Shown: positions 23,981-32,132 of the stretch, in pieces | How the letters are laid out: each line of letters begins with the position of its first letter | Position numbering within the stretch: position 1 is the stretch's first letter | NCBI GenBank assembly: GCA_900318015.1 | Contig: ONJB01000025.1 | Coordinates: 1-43,575, forward strand | From: an uncultured Bacteroidales bacterium | Lineage (GTDB): Bacteria > Bacteroidota > Bacteroidia > Bacteroidales > UBA932 | Length of the DNA: 43,575 nt | Direction: 5' to 3' | Notes under the pieces: generated by a model | The model's database searches: none | Told to the model about the DNA's origin: nothing | Seen by the model: only the letters and a program-made list of their open reading frames with translations | Translations under genes and position numbers: made by a program

Positions 23981-25312
23981 ATGCGCAAGCTCAAGGTCCC
24001 GAATACCTACGTCATCATTGCGGTCATCATCGCCCTTTGCGCGGTCCTGACCTGGTTCGTCCCGGGCGGGCAGTATGTCAAGGCCGATGACGGGACGCTG
24101 TCGTACGAGTCGGTCGACGCCGTCCCGCAGACATGGCAGGTGCTGTCGGCCGTCTATCACGGGTTCGTGAAGCAGGCCGGCATCATCGTCTTCATCCTCG
24201 TCGTGGGCGGAGCCTTCTGGCTGCTGAACGCCACGGGAGCGGTGGAGGCGGGCATCCAGCGGTTCATCGTCCGGATCGGCAAGCGGGACATCCTTGTGCT
24301 GGTCGCGCTGACTGTGCTGTTTTCCCTCGCCGGTGCGGTGTTCGGGATGAGCGAGGAGACGATTCCTTTCGTGGGCATCGTCGTCCCGCTGGTCGTGTCC
24401 ATGGGCTATGATGCTTTCATGGGCATGCTGGTGGTCTATGTGGCCTCCAACGTGGGTTTCTCCAGCGCCTTCCTGAATCCTTTCACCGTGGGAATTGCTC
24501 AGGGAATGGCGGATCTCCCGCTCTTCTCCGGCATGGGCTACCGCATCTTCTGCTGGGCCTTCCTGACGATTCTGATGGTCGTCTTCGTCTGGTTCTACGC
24601 GAAACGAACGCGGAAAGAACCGACTGTCATCCTGAGCGCCAGCGAAGAATCAGTAACGCCCCTGACGAAGCGCCAGTCCTGGATTCTCGTCGTCCTCCTC
24701 CTGACAGTCATCGCCCTTATCGTCGGCGTCACCTGCTGGGATTGGTATATGCCAGAAATCACCGGCCTGTTCCTCGGGATGGGAATCGTGTGCGGCATCA
24801 TCGCGGGCTTCTCCGCCAACAAGATCGCCGACGAGCTCCTCGCCGGGGCGCGCGACATCCTGTCGGCGGCCCTCGTCGTGGGATTCGCCTCCGGCATCAT
24901 CGTCATCCTGCAGGACGGAAAGGTCGTCGACAGCATCCTGCACGGGATGCAGGAAGGGCTGGACGGGAGCTCGCCGGCAGCCTCCCTGTCGGCCATGTAC
25001 GGCATCCAGGCCCTCATCAACTTCGTTATTCCTTCCGCTACCGCCAAGGCCGCCATCACCATCCCGATCATGGCCCCCTTTGCGGACATGGTCGGCGTCT
25101 CCCGACAGGCGATGGTCCTTGCCTTCCAGTTCGGAGACGGCTTCACGAACATGGTCACGCCCACTTCCGGCGTCCTTGTCGCCGCCCTGGCCATGGCCCG
25201 CATTCCTTATGCGAAATGGGTCAAATGGGTTTGGAAGGGGGTTGCCGTCCTGCTCGTGCTGGGCTTTTTGCTGCTCCTGGCGACGGTTTTGTGTACGATT
25301 CCCGAGTTCTAG
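23981..25312 (+). CDS. YfcC family membrane transporter
   Basis: This 443-residue integral membrane protein has about 12 hydrophobic segments. Family hallmarks include FGMSEETIPF, the NPFTVGIAQGMA loop and a C-terminal FGDGFTNMVTPTSG. YfcC/DcuC-type proteins move dicarboxylates, amino acids or short-chain acids; the substrate is not known here. Genetic linkage to esterases suggests uptake or export of a released acid such as acetate, but this is inference. Residues ~215-224 (TVILSASEES) are encoded by a piece of a dispersed repeat that sits in a predicted cytoplasmic loop. The gene starts 3 bp after the preceding stop. Confidence 0.88.
   Translation: MRKLKVPNTYVIIAVIIALCAVLTWFVPGGQYVKADDGTLSYESVDAVPQTWQVLSAVYHGFVKQAGIIVFILVVGGAFWLLNATGAVEAGIQRFIVRIGKRDILVLVALTVLFSLAGAVFGMSEETIPFVGIVVPLVVSMGYDAFMGMLVVYVASNVGFSSAFLNPFTVGIAQGMADLPLFSGMGYRIFCWAFLTILMVVFVWFYAKRTRKEPTVILSASEESVTPLTKRQSWILVVLLLTVIALIVGVTCWDWYMPEITGLFLGMGIVCGIIAGFSANKIADELLAGARDILSAALVVGFASGIIVILQDGKVVDSILHGMQEGLDGSSPAASLSAMYGIQALINFVIPSATAKAAITIPIMAPFADMVGVSRQAMVLAFQFGDGFTNMVTPTSGVLVAALAMARIPYAKWVKWVWKGVAVLLVLGFLLLLATVLCTIPEF
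24625..24651 (+). repeat. Dispersed 'TGTCATCCTGAGCG' repeat inside the transporter gene
   Basis: TGTCATCCTGAGCGCC followed by AGCGAAGAATC matches the well-known bacterial intergenic repeat of the form GTCATCCTGAGCGnnnGCGAAGnATC. It is in frame and adds the residues VILSASEES to a hydrophilic loop of the YfcC-like protein. Confidence 0.7.
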
Positions 25313-25314
25313 TA

Positions 25315-25344
25315 TTGCCGTTTTCCGGGGAATGGTTATATTTG
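25315..25344 (+). promoter_or_regulatory. Promoter of the AbrB-like/acyltransferase pair
   Basis: TTG at 25315-25317 and TATATTTG at 25337-25344 are 19 bp apart. The ATG at 25371 is 26 bp downstream. Confidence 0.65.
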
Positions 25345-25370
25345 TGGGAAAATTCTAACTTTTCCTACAA

Positions 25371-25580
25371 ATGCAAGAGAAAGACGGCAAATACATCTTC
25401 GGCGTCGTGAAGGTGGGGGACAAGGGACAGATCGTCATCCCCAAGGACGCGCGGCAAGTCTATGGCATCAAACCGGGCGACGCCCTGATCATGCTCGGGG
25501 ACGAGCGCGGCATCGCCCTGCTCAAGACGGAAATCTTCCAGAACGCGATCGACCAGGCGATGGGGGGCCTGACCAAATGA
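25371..25580 (+). CDS. AbrB/MazE/SpoVT-type DNA-binding protein
   Basis: This 69-residue protein has a swapped-hairpin AbrB domain: VVKVGDKGQIVIPKDARQVYGIKPGDALIMLGDERGIALLK is read in two short strands typical of the family. It likely binds DNA as a dimer and may autoregulate. No VapC, MazF or other toxin gene is adjacent. Instead the stop overlaps the start of an acyltransferase gene by 4 bp (ATGA), so the two are translationally coupled. Confidence 0.9.
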   Translation: MQEKDGKYIFGVVKVGDKGQIVIPKDARQVYGIKPGDALIMLGDERGIALLKTEIFQNAIDQAMGGLTK

Positions 25581-26680
25581 GAAAGCATTGGATCGACAAC
25601 CTGCGCTGGGTGACGGTGCTCCTGGTGCTGTTCTACCACGTCATCTACTTCTACAACAACAAGGGGGTCTTCGGCGGCATCGGCGGTTTCGGCGCGTATC
25701 CGCAGTGCCCCCAGTACCAGGACGTGGTGATGTACATCCTGTATCCTTTCTTCATGCCGCTGCTGTTCCTCCTGGCGGGCATCAGCGCGCGGTATGCGTT
25801 GCAGAAGTATCCGGCCAAGGAATGGTTCAAGGCGCGCACGCGGAAACTGCTGGTTCCCGGCACCATCGGCCTGCTCGTATTCCATTGGATGGTAGGGTAT
25901 TTCAATACGGTCGTGGCGGAAAGGGAAGGCGTGTTTGAGGGAGTCCCCGGCGTGGTAAAATACTTCATCATGGCGTTCTCCGGCACCGGCCCGCTTTGGT
26001 TCGTCCAGGTGCTCTGGCTGCTGTGCCTTGTGCTCCTCGCGGTGCGGGCGCTGGACCGCAAGGACAGGCTCTGGACCTGGTGCGGCAAGGCCAATCTCGT
26101 TTGGGTCATCCTGCTCGGGGTCCTGTTCTGGCTGGGCGAGCAGACGCTTGTCAAGAACCCCCGCCCGGCCACGTTGGACGGCCTCCTGAACCTGTATAAG
26201 CCCATTTTCTACCTCATTCCTTTCTTGCTGGGTTACTTCGTGTTTTCCCACGACGAGGTGCAGGAAAAGCTGGGCAAGGCCTGGATTCCCCTGATGGCCT
26301 GCGCGGTCGTCGCCGGCGGCATCCTCATCGGTACGACCTTCGGCCAGGACAACACGTCCCCGCAGTACCTGGGCAGTCCGCTGAACTGTATCTACGGCTG
26401 GCTGATGTGCCTCGCAATGATGGCCTGGTTCCAGGCGAAGTACGACTGCACCAGCCCGTTCGCGGCCTATATGACCCGGAGCAGCTATGGCATCTACATC
26501 GTCCATTACCTGGTGATTGCGAGCCTGGGCTATATGATGAAGACGTACACCCAGCTCCCGCCGTGGTCGATGTACGTCATCCTGGCTGTGGCTGTCTTCA
26601 CCCTGTCTCCGCTGCTGTACGAAATCCTGCGTCGGATTCCTTTCGTCCGCTGGGCCGTCCTGGGCGAGAAGAAGTCGTGA
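25577..26680 (+). CDS. Acyltransferase 3 family membrane protein
   Basis: This 367-residue protein has about ten membrane segments and the acyltransferase-3 signature. The N-terminal RxxWIDNLRWVTVLLVLFYHV carries the conserved His used for acyl transfer across the membrane; further hallmarks are GPLWFVQVLWLL and the late SSYGIYIVHYLV. Such enzymes O-acylate polysaccharides, lipids or peptidoglycan. It is coupled to an upstream AbrB-like regulator through a 4-bp overlap, suggesting regulated surface modification. Target unknown. Confidence 0.9.
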   Translation: MRKHWIDNLRWVTVLLVLFYHVIYFYNNKGVFGGIGGFGAYPQCPQYQDVVMYILYPFFMPLLFLLAGISARYALQKYPAKEWFKARTRKLLVPGTIGLLVFHWMVGYFNTVVAEREGVFEGVPGVVKYFIMAFSGTGPLWFVQVLWLLCLVLLAVRALDRKDRLWTWCGKANLVWVILLGVLFWLGEQTLVKNPRPATLDGLLNLYKPIFYLIPFLLGYFVFSHDEVQEKLGKAWIPLMACAVVAGGILIGTTFGQDNTSPQYLGSPLNCIYGWLMCLAMMAWFQAKYDCTSPFAAYMTRSSYGIYIVHYLVIASLGYMMKTYTQLPPWSMYVILAVAVFTLSPLLYEILRRIPFVRWAVLGEKKS

Positions 26681-26688
26681 TTTTTCCG

Positions 26689-26696
26689 TATCTTTG
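26689..26696 (+). promoter_or_regulatory. -7 element giving a predicted leaderless mRNA (PHP lipoprotein)
   Basis: TATCTTTG is a perfect TAnnTTTG match. Five bases separate it from the ATG at 26702, the same spacing as in front of the ThuA-like gene. Confidence 0.65.
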
Positions 26697-26701
26697 CTAA
26701 T

Positions 26702-28051
26702 ATGAAAAGATTAGCATGGATACTCTGGGCGGCGGCCTTGCTGCCGGTCGCTTGTTCCCATCCGAAAGACCTGACCCTGGAGGAAGGCGAGGGATGGGCT
26801 TCCCGCCGCCCATATGCCGATTTTGTCATCACAGGGCAGGCCCGGACGGAGGAAGGAGCCGTCGCGGCCATCCGCTTCTGCGAAAGCGCCCCGGGCGCGG
26901 GATATGAGGTCCTGCTGCAGAACGGCCCGATTGATGGGACCGTCAAGACAGGAAGCCTTTCACACGTGCGGAATCTCTACCGTTCCCTCGCCCAGGACGG
27001 CGAGTGGTTCGATTTCAGCGTCGCGGTGCGGGGCAAGAACATCGGCGTCCAGGTCAATGGCGTGGACGTCGTCTGCTACACCGAACCTGCTGATCCCTGG
27101 CGCAGTGAGGAGCACGTCGGGCAGCGCATCGCCCCCGGCCGCATCTCCTTCGAAGGCTTGAAAGGGAAGGTGGAGGTGCGCGACCTGGAGATCGACAAAC
27201 TTCCCGCCGGGCTGAAGAATCCGGCCGACACGCTGCCTCCCGTGGACGAACAGGAGGACAGCATCATCCGGTTGCAGCAGCGCGACTTCCCGGTCATCGA
27301 CTATCATGTCCACCTCAAAGGCGGTCTGACCAAGGAGATGGCGCACGCGATGAGCATGAATTACGGTATCAACTACGGCGTGGCGCCCAACGCGGGCGAA
27401 GGCGGCGTGGGCCGCATGCTGGCGGACGATGCGGAGGTCTATGCCTATTACGAGGAGATCAGCGGCGAACCCTTCCTGTTCGGCGTGCAGGGCGAGGGCC
27501 GCAAATGGACCCAGACTTTCTCGCCCGAAGCGCTGGGCATCTTCGAATACCTGTTCACCGACGCGATGACCATCGTCGACCACAAGGGCCGGATTTCCCG
27601 CATATACCGCCCCGAAGAGGCTATTTTCGACGGGATCGACAAGCAGCGGTACATGGATCATCTCGTGGACCAGACGGTCCTCATCCTCACCAACGAGCCC
27701 GCGGATATCTATGCAAATCCGACCTACCTGCCCGACGAGATGCAGGCCGATTATGACCTTTACTGGACGCCCGAACGGGTGGACCGCGTCCTGGACGTCC
27801 TGGTGCGGTACAAGATCGCCCTGGAGATCAATCCGCGCTACGAGATCCCGAGTTTCGACATCATCCGCCGGGCGAAGGAACGCGGCATCAAGTTCACGTT
27901 CGGCACGAACAACGTGGACGCCGACTTCGGCCGGCTGGAATATGCCGTGGAAGCCATCGACGCCTGCGGCCTGACCCCGGACGACATCTGGTTCCCGTCG
28001 ATGAGCATCCGCTCATCCCGTCCCACGGTCATCTACAATCATTTCCGTTAG
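26702..28051 (+). CDS. Lipoprotein with lectin-like N-terminus and PHP-type metal hydrolase domain
   Basis: This 449-residue predicted lipoprotein has lipobox LPVAC (Cys18). Residues ~25-165 resemble a DUF1080/concanavalin-like sandwich (YADFVITGQAR, WFDFSVAVRGKNIGVQVNG, ISFEGLKGKVEVRDLEI). Residues ~195-445 start with DYHVHLKGG (His202, His204), typical of PHP/amidohydrolase-type metal sites, and include a late 'KFTFGTNNVD' strand. The combination suggests a surface or periplasmic enzyme acting on a saccharide or phosphoester; the reaction is not known. It has its own promoter five bases upstream and is followed by a large hairpin. Confidence 0.8.
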   Translation: MKRLAWILWAAALLPVACSHPKDLTLEEGEGWASRRPYADFVITGQARTEEGAVAAIRFCESAPGAGYEVLLQNGPIDGTVKTGSLSHVRNLYRSLAQDGEWFDFSVAVRGKNIGVQVNGVDVVCYTEPADPWRSEEHVGQRIAPGRISFEGLKGKVEVRDLEIDKLPAGLKNPADTLPPVDEQEDSIIRLQQRDFPVIDYHVHLKGGLTKEMAHAMSMNYGINYGVAPNAGEGGVGRMLADDAEVYAYYEEISGEPFLFGVQGEGRKWTQTFSPEALGIFEYLFTDAMTIVDHKGRISRIYRPEEAIFDGIDKQRYMDHLVDQTVLILTNEPADIYANPTYLPDEMQADYDLYWTPERVDRVLDVLVRYKIALEINPRYEIPSFDIIRRAKERGIKFTFGTNNVDADFGRLEYAVEAIDACGLTPDDIWFPSMSIRSSRPTVIYNHFR

Positions 28052-28078
28052 GCAGTCGACCTCCTTTTCTTGGATACA

Positions 28079-28145
28079 AAACGGCCTTTTTAGAATAAAA
28101 ATGCAGCCGGATGGATAATTCTGCATTTTTACAAACAGGCCGTTT
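28079..28145 (+). terminator. Nested inverted repeat after the PHP lipoprotein gene
   Basis: The outer stem AAACGGCCT (28079-28087) / AGGCCGTTT (28137-28145) encloses an inner stem AAAAATGCAG (28097-28106) / CTGCATTTTT (28121-28130) with a 14-base loop. Internal loops of 9 and 6 bases separate the two stems. The inner stem with its T-run could terminate the upstream gene; the whole could also be a MITE-like or regulatory cruciform. A weaker GGCG-T6-CGCC hairpin follows at 28161-28185. Confidence 0.65.
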
Positions 28146-28258
28146 GGTAATAGTATTCTTCTGAAAGGCGTTTTTTCGCCGTCAGATGGATAGCGTTTTG
28201 GGGGTTCTGTCCGAAAATGCTAAGCGGGACGGCCTGAATGGGCGAAAAATGTTAAAAT

Positions 28259-28287
28259 TTTGCAATTAAAAAATTTTAGTATTTTTG
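28259..28287 (+). promoter_or_regulatory. Promoter of icd-gltA
   Basis: TTTG at 28259-28262 and TATTTTTG at 28280-28287 are 17 bp apart. The icd ATG is 26 bp downstream. Confidence 0.65.
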
Positions 28288-28313
28288 CCTAAGTCCATTA
28301 GTTAGTAGTTGTT

Positions 28314-29522
28314 ATGTCGAAGATTACGAAAACCCCCACGGGCCTGAGGGTGCCCGATGCTGTCACCATTCCGTTCATCGCTGGCGACGGAATTGGCAAG
28401 GAAATCTCGCCGGTCTGCCGGGCGGTCGTGGATGCGGCCGTCAAGCAGGCATTCAAAGGAAACCGCTCGATCGAGTGGCTGGAGGTGGAAGCCGGCCAGG
28501 AGGCCTTCAAGAAACACGGCTCTTATCTGCCTGAGGAGACGGTGGCGGCCTTCAAGGAGTATCGGGTCGGCCTGAAGGGACCGCTCAATACGCCGGCGGG
28601 CCGGGGTGTCCGGTCTTTGAACGTGGCTTTGCGCCAGGCGCTGGACCTCTATGCCTGCGTGCGGCCTTTCCGCTATTTCTATGGTGTCTATTCCCCGGTG
28701 AAGTATCCCGAGCGGATCGACATCACCGTGTTCCGCGAGAACACGGAGGACGTGTATGCCGGCATCGAGTGGCCGTTCGGTTCCGAGAATGCCGAAAAGT
28801 TCAGCAAGTTCCTCTGCGAGGAACTCCAGGAGACCAAGGTCCGTTTCCCGGAGACGGCGGCGTACGGGGTGAAACCCGTCTCGAAGGAGGGAACGGAGCG
28901 CCTGGTCCGGAGGGCCATCCAGTATGCGCTGGACCATCATCGCCGCAGCGTGACCCTGGTCCACAATGGCAACATCATGAAATATACCGAGGGCGCCTTC
29001 TGCAACTGGGCCTATGAACTGGCCGAACGGGAGTTCGGGCCCTATCTTTCCTCGGGCCGCCTGGTCGTGACGGGCATCACCTGCGACGCCTTCCTGCAGA
29101 ATGCGATTTCCAACCCGGAAGAATTCAGCGTCATCGCCACGCTGAACCTCAACGGCGATTACATTTCCGACGTGCTGGCCGCCCAGGTCGGCGGTGTCGG
29201 TATGGCTCCGAGCGGCAACATCAATTACGAGACCGGACACGGGATCTTCGAGGTGACGCACGGCGTCGCTTCCGACATCGAGGGGAAGAACGTGGCGAAC
29301 CCCAGCTCCCTGATCCTGTCCGCCGCCATGATGCTCGAGCACATCGGCTGGAACGATGCAGCCAAGCTCATCGTCACGGCCATGGAGCGCGCGTTGCGCC
29401 AGGGGATTTCCACCTCGGATGTCGCCGAATCCGTCAAGCACGGCAAGTGCGTAGGCACCAAGGAGTTCGGCGAGGCGCTCATCGCCATGATGAATCCCTC
29501 TTCCCATATCGGCACGCGGTAG
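28314..29522 (+). CDS. icd: Isocitrate dehydrogenase with NAD-type cofactor residues
   Basis: This 402-residue cytoplasmic enzyme decarboxylates isocitrate to 2-oxoglutarate. It aligns with E. coli Icd, including the substrate/phosphorylation loop VRSLNVALRQ (Ser101 = E. coli Ser113). At the cofactor site E. coli Lys344 and Tyr345, which bind the NADP 2'-phosphate, are Asp321 and Ile322 here (THGVASDIEGKN), Val351 is Ala328, and Tyr391 and Arg395 align with Ser368 and Glu372. These are the kinds of changes known to switch this enzyme to NAD+. The citrate synthase gene follows directly and transhydrogenase genes are next, fitting an NADH-first pathway. Its promoter is at 28259-28287. Confidence 0.95.
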   Translation: MSKITKTPTGLRVPDAVTIPFIAGDGIGKEISPVCRAVVDAAVKQAFKGNRSIEWLEVEAGQEAFKKHGSYLPEETVAAFKEYRVGLKGPLNTPAGRGVRSLNVALRQALDLYACVRPFRYFYGVYSPVKYPERIDITVFRENTEDVYAGIEWPFGSENAEKFSKFLCEELQETKVRFPETAAYGVKPVSKEGTERLVRRAIQYALDHHRRSVTLVHNGNIMKYTEGAFCNWAYELAEREFGPYLSSGRLVVTGITCDAFLQNAISNPEEFSVIATLNLNGDYISDVLAAQVGGVGMAPSGNINYETGHGIFEVTHGVASDIEGKNVANPSSLILSAAMMLEHIGWNDAAKLIVTAMERALRQGISTSDVAESVKHGKCVGTKEFGEALIAMMNPSSHIGTR

Positions 29523-30866
29523 ATGAACAAGGGTTTTCTGATTTACAAGCTGGCGGACCGGGTCAAGGCGGCCAGCCGGATTGACAGCGACCTCTTCCCC
29601 AAGTACGGCGTCAAGCGCGGCTTGCGGAACGAGGACGGGTCCGGCGTCCTGGTGGGCCTGACCAACGTCGGCAACGTGGTCGGCTATCAGCGGGAAGCGG
29701 ACGGCCGGCTGACGCCCGTCGAGGGAAAGCTCTTCTACCGCGGGTATGAACTGAGCGAACTGGTCGCGCCGCTCCGGAAGGAGAACCGGCTGGGGTTCGA
29801 GGAAGTGGCCTACCTGCTGCTCTCGGGCGACCTGCCCGACCGGGAGGAACTGGATTCCTTCCGCGAGCTGCTGAATTCCAAGATGCCCCTGGACCACCGT
29901 TCCATGGTCCATATCATCGACCTGGAGGGTTCCAACATCATGAACATCCTGGCGCGCTGCGTCCTGGAGATGTACACCTTCGACGACAATCCGGAGGACC
30001 TGTCCCGGGACAACCTGATGCGCCAGTCCATCGACCTGATCGCGAAGTTCCCGACCATCATCGCCTATGCCTACAACTGCTACCGGCATTCCGTGCAGGG
30101 GCGGGGGCTCCATATCCGCCATCCCCAGGAAAACCTTTCCCTGGCCGAGAACTTCCTCTACCTGCTGAAGGGCGATTTCACGCCGCTGGAGGCCCGGATG
30201 CTGGACCTGCTGATGATTACGCAGGCGGAGCACGGCGGCGGTAACAACTCGACCTTCACGGTCCGCGTGACGAGCTCTTCCCGGACGGATACCTATTCGT
30301 CCATCGCCGCCGGCATCGGTTCCCTGAAAGGACGGCTCCACGGCGGGGCCAACATCATGGTGGCCGACATGTTCCAGCACCTCCGGGAAGTCATCCGGGA
30401 CTGGGAGGATACGGAGGAGATCGACACCTACCTGAACCGGATGCTGGACAAGGAGGCGTACGACCAGACGGGACTTATCTACGGGCTCGGCCATGCTGTC
30501 TATACGGTCAGCGACCCCCGTGCCGTGAACCTGAAGGAACAGGCCCGGAAGCTGGCCGAGGAAAAGGGAAGGATGAAGGAGTACGAGTTCCTGTGCCGGA
30601 TCGAGGAGCGGGGCCTCGCCTGCATCAGGGCCCGCCGGAGCACGCCGCGTCCCATCTGCGCCAACCTGGACTTCTATTCCGGCTTCATCTATGAGATGAT
30701 CGGCATCCCCCGCGAGCTCTATACGCCCATCTTTGCGATGTCCCGTATCGTGGGCTGGTGCGCGCACCGGATCGAGGAACTGAATTTCGAAGACAAGCGG
30801 ATTATCCGTCCGGCCTATATGAACGTGGCCGGCCAGCGGAAATACGAACCCCTCTCCAAACGGTAA
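29523..30866 (+). CDS. gltA: Citrate synthase
   Basis: This 447-residue enzyme condenses acetyl-CoA and oxaloacetate to citrate. The catalytic regions are visible: LHGGAN (first His), GLGHAVY (second His) and NLDFYSGF (Asp). The long N-terminal extension (MNKGFLIYKLADRVKAAS) is typical of the Bacteroides-type enzyme. The ATG follows the icd stop with no gap, so the genes form one operon making 2-oxoglutarate for glutamate. No aconitase gene is present in the operon. Confidence 0.96.
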   Translation: MNKGFLIYKLADRVKAASRIDSDLFPKYGVKRGLRNEDGSGVLVGLTNVGNVVGYQREADGRLTPVEGKLFYRGYELSELVAPLRKENRLGFEEVAYLLLSGDLPDREELDSFRELLNSKMPLDHRSMVHIIDLEGSNIMNILARCVLEMYTFDDNPEDLSRDNLMRQSIDLIAKFPTIIAYAYNCYRHSVQGRGLHIRHPQENLSLAENFLYLLKGDFTPLEARMLDLLMITQAEHGGGNNSTFTVRVTSSSRTDTYSSIAAGIGSLKGRLHGGANIMVADMFQHLREVIRDWEDTEEIDTYLNRMLDKEAYDQTGLIYGLGHAVYTVSDPRAVNLKEQARKLAEEKGRMKEYEFLCRIEERGLACIRARRSTPRPICANLDFYSGFIYEMIGIPRELYTPIFAMSRIVGWCAHRIEELNFEDKRIIRPAYMNVAGQRKYEPLSKR

Positions 30867-30886
30867 CAGGTGTAAGTAATAATAAT

Positions 30887-30944
30887 TTCGTTGAGAATGC
30901 ACAACGAATGATTAAAATGTGTAACTTTATCGGCACATTTTAAT
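30887..30944 (+). promoter_or_regulatory. Two adjacent palindromes between gltA and pntA
   Basis: TTCGTTG (30887-30893) / CAACGAA (30902-30908), and a perfect 11-bp pair ATTAAAATGTG (30911-30921) / CACATTTTAAT (30934-30944) whose 12-base spacer contains TAACTTTA, a partial -7 match. They could terminate the icd-gltA transcript or act as an operator or promoter for pnt. The rest of the 108-bp gap has no gene. Confidence 0.5.
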
Positions 30945-30974
30945 TAGACTACATTATTACTAACACTTGAAGCT

Positions 30975-32132
30975 ATGATCATTGGTATTCCCAAGGAAAT
31001 CATGCACGACGAGGCTCGTGTAGCAGCCACCCCCGAAACGGTGGGGAAATTTGTCAAGGATGGTTTTGAGGTGCTCGTGGAGCGCCACGCCGGAGACGGC
31101 GCCCTCTATCACGACGAGGACTACATCCAGGCCGGCGCGAAGATCGTCGACAACCCGCAGGAGATCTACGACCGTGCGGAGATGATCCTCAAGGTCAAGG
31201 AGCCCTTGATGAACGAGACCCTGCACAAGCACGAGGTGGACATGATGCACAAGGGCCAGGTCCTCATTACGTTCATCCATCCGGCCTCCCCGGTGAACCA
31301 CGAGATGGTGAAGGCGCTCTCCGCCAAAGGCGTGACGGCCATCACCCTGGACGGCATTCCGCGCATTTCCCGCGCCCAGAGCATGGACGCGCTCACTTCC
31401 ATGAGCACCTGCGCCGGTTACAAGGGAATCCTGATGGCGGCCGACCGCCTCACGACCTTCGTCCCGCAGATGTTCACGGCCGTCGGCCAGATCAAGCCGG
31501 CCAAGGTCATGGTCATCGGCGTGGGTGTCGCCGGCCTGCAGGCCCTCGCGACCGCCAAGCGCCTCGGCGCCATCACCTATGCCGCCGATATCCGTCCCAT
31601 GGCCTCTGAAAACGCCATGTCCCTGGGCGCGAAGGTGGTCGATACCACGGTTCCGCCGGAGCTGGCCATCGCCGAAGGCGGCTACGCCAACCGGCTGCCG
31701 GCCGATGTCCTCATCAAAGAGCAGGAAGCCCTGAAGGCGACCATCCAGGAAATGGACATCGTCTTCTGCTCCGCCCTCATCCCCGGCAAGATCGCCCCGA
31801 TCATCATCACGGAAGAGATGGTGAAGGGCATGAAGAAGGGTTCCGTCATCGTGGACATCTCCATCGACCAGGGCGGCAACTGCGAACTTACTCCGAAGGG
31901 CGGCATCGAGACCAAGTACGGCGTGACGCTGATGGGGGTGAAGAACATCCCCGGCCTCCTGCCGACGAGCTCCACCTGGATGTTCTCCAACAACCTCTAC
32001 AACCTCGTGAGCTACCTGGTCAAGGACGGCAAGTTCGTCCTCGACCGCAGCGACGAGATCATCCAGAAGTCGCTGGTCTGCATCGACGGTCAGCTGGTCC
32101 ATCAGGGCGCCCGCGAAGCCATGGGCTTATGA
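30975..32132 (+). CDS. pntAA: NAD(P) transhydrogenase alpha subunit, part 1 (NAD-binding)
   Basis: This 385-residue cytosolic domain I of proton-translocating transhydrogenase binds NAD(H). It has the alanine-dehydrogenase-like N-terminus IIGIPKEIMHDEARVAATPE, the Rossmann motif GVGVAGLQA and the RQD-loop region SMDALTSMSTCAGYKG. The alpha subunit is split, as in several bacterial groups; the membrane part is encoded by the next gene, with a 4-bp overlap. The complex uses the proton gradient to move hydride from NADH to NADP+. Confidence 0.95.
   Translation: MIIGIPKEIMHDEARVAATPETVGKFVKDGFEVLVERHAGDGALYHDEDYIQAGAKIVDNPQEIYDRAEMILKVKEPLMNETLHKHEVDMMHKGQVLITFIHPASPVNHEMVKALSAKGVTAITLDGIPRISRAQSMDALTSMSTCAGYKGILMAADRLTTFVPQMFTAVGQIKPAKVMVIGVGVAGLQALATAKRLGAITYAADIRPMASENAMSLGAKVVDTTVPPELAIAEGGYANRLPADVLIKEQEALKATIQEMDIVFCSALIPGKIAPIIITEEMVKGMKKGSVIVDISIDQGGNCELTPKGGIETKYGVTLMGVKNIPGLLPTSSTWMFSNNLYNLVSYLVKDGKFVLDRSDEIIQKSLVCIDGQLVHQGAREAMGL

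Noticed and set aside
25371-25580. Toxin-antitoxin system
   Set aside because: The AbrB/MazE-like fold suggested an antitoxin, but the coupled gene is a membrane acyltransferase and no small toxin gene is nearby.
28302-30902. 866-codon open frame antisense to icd and gltA
   Set aside because: It covers two conserved enzymes in the opposite frame, has no recognisable domain, and shows the same shadow composition.
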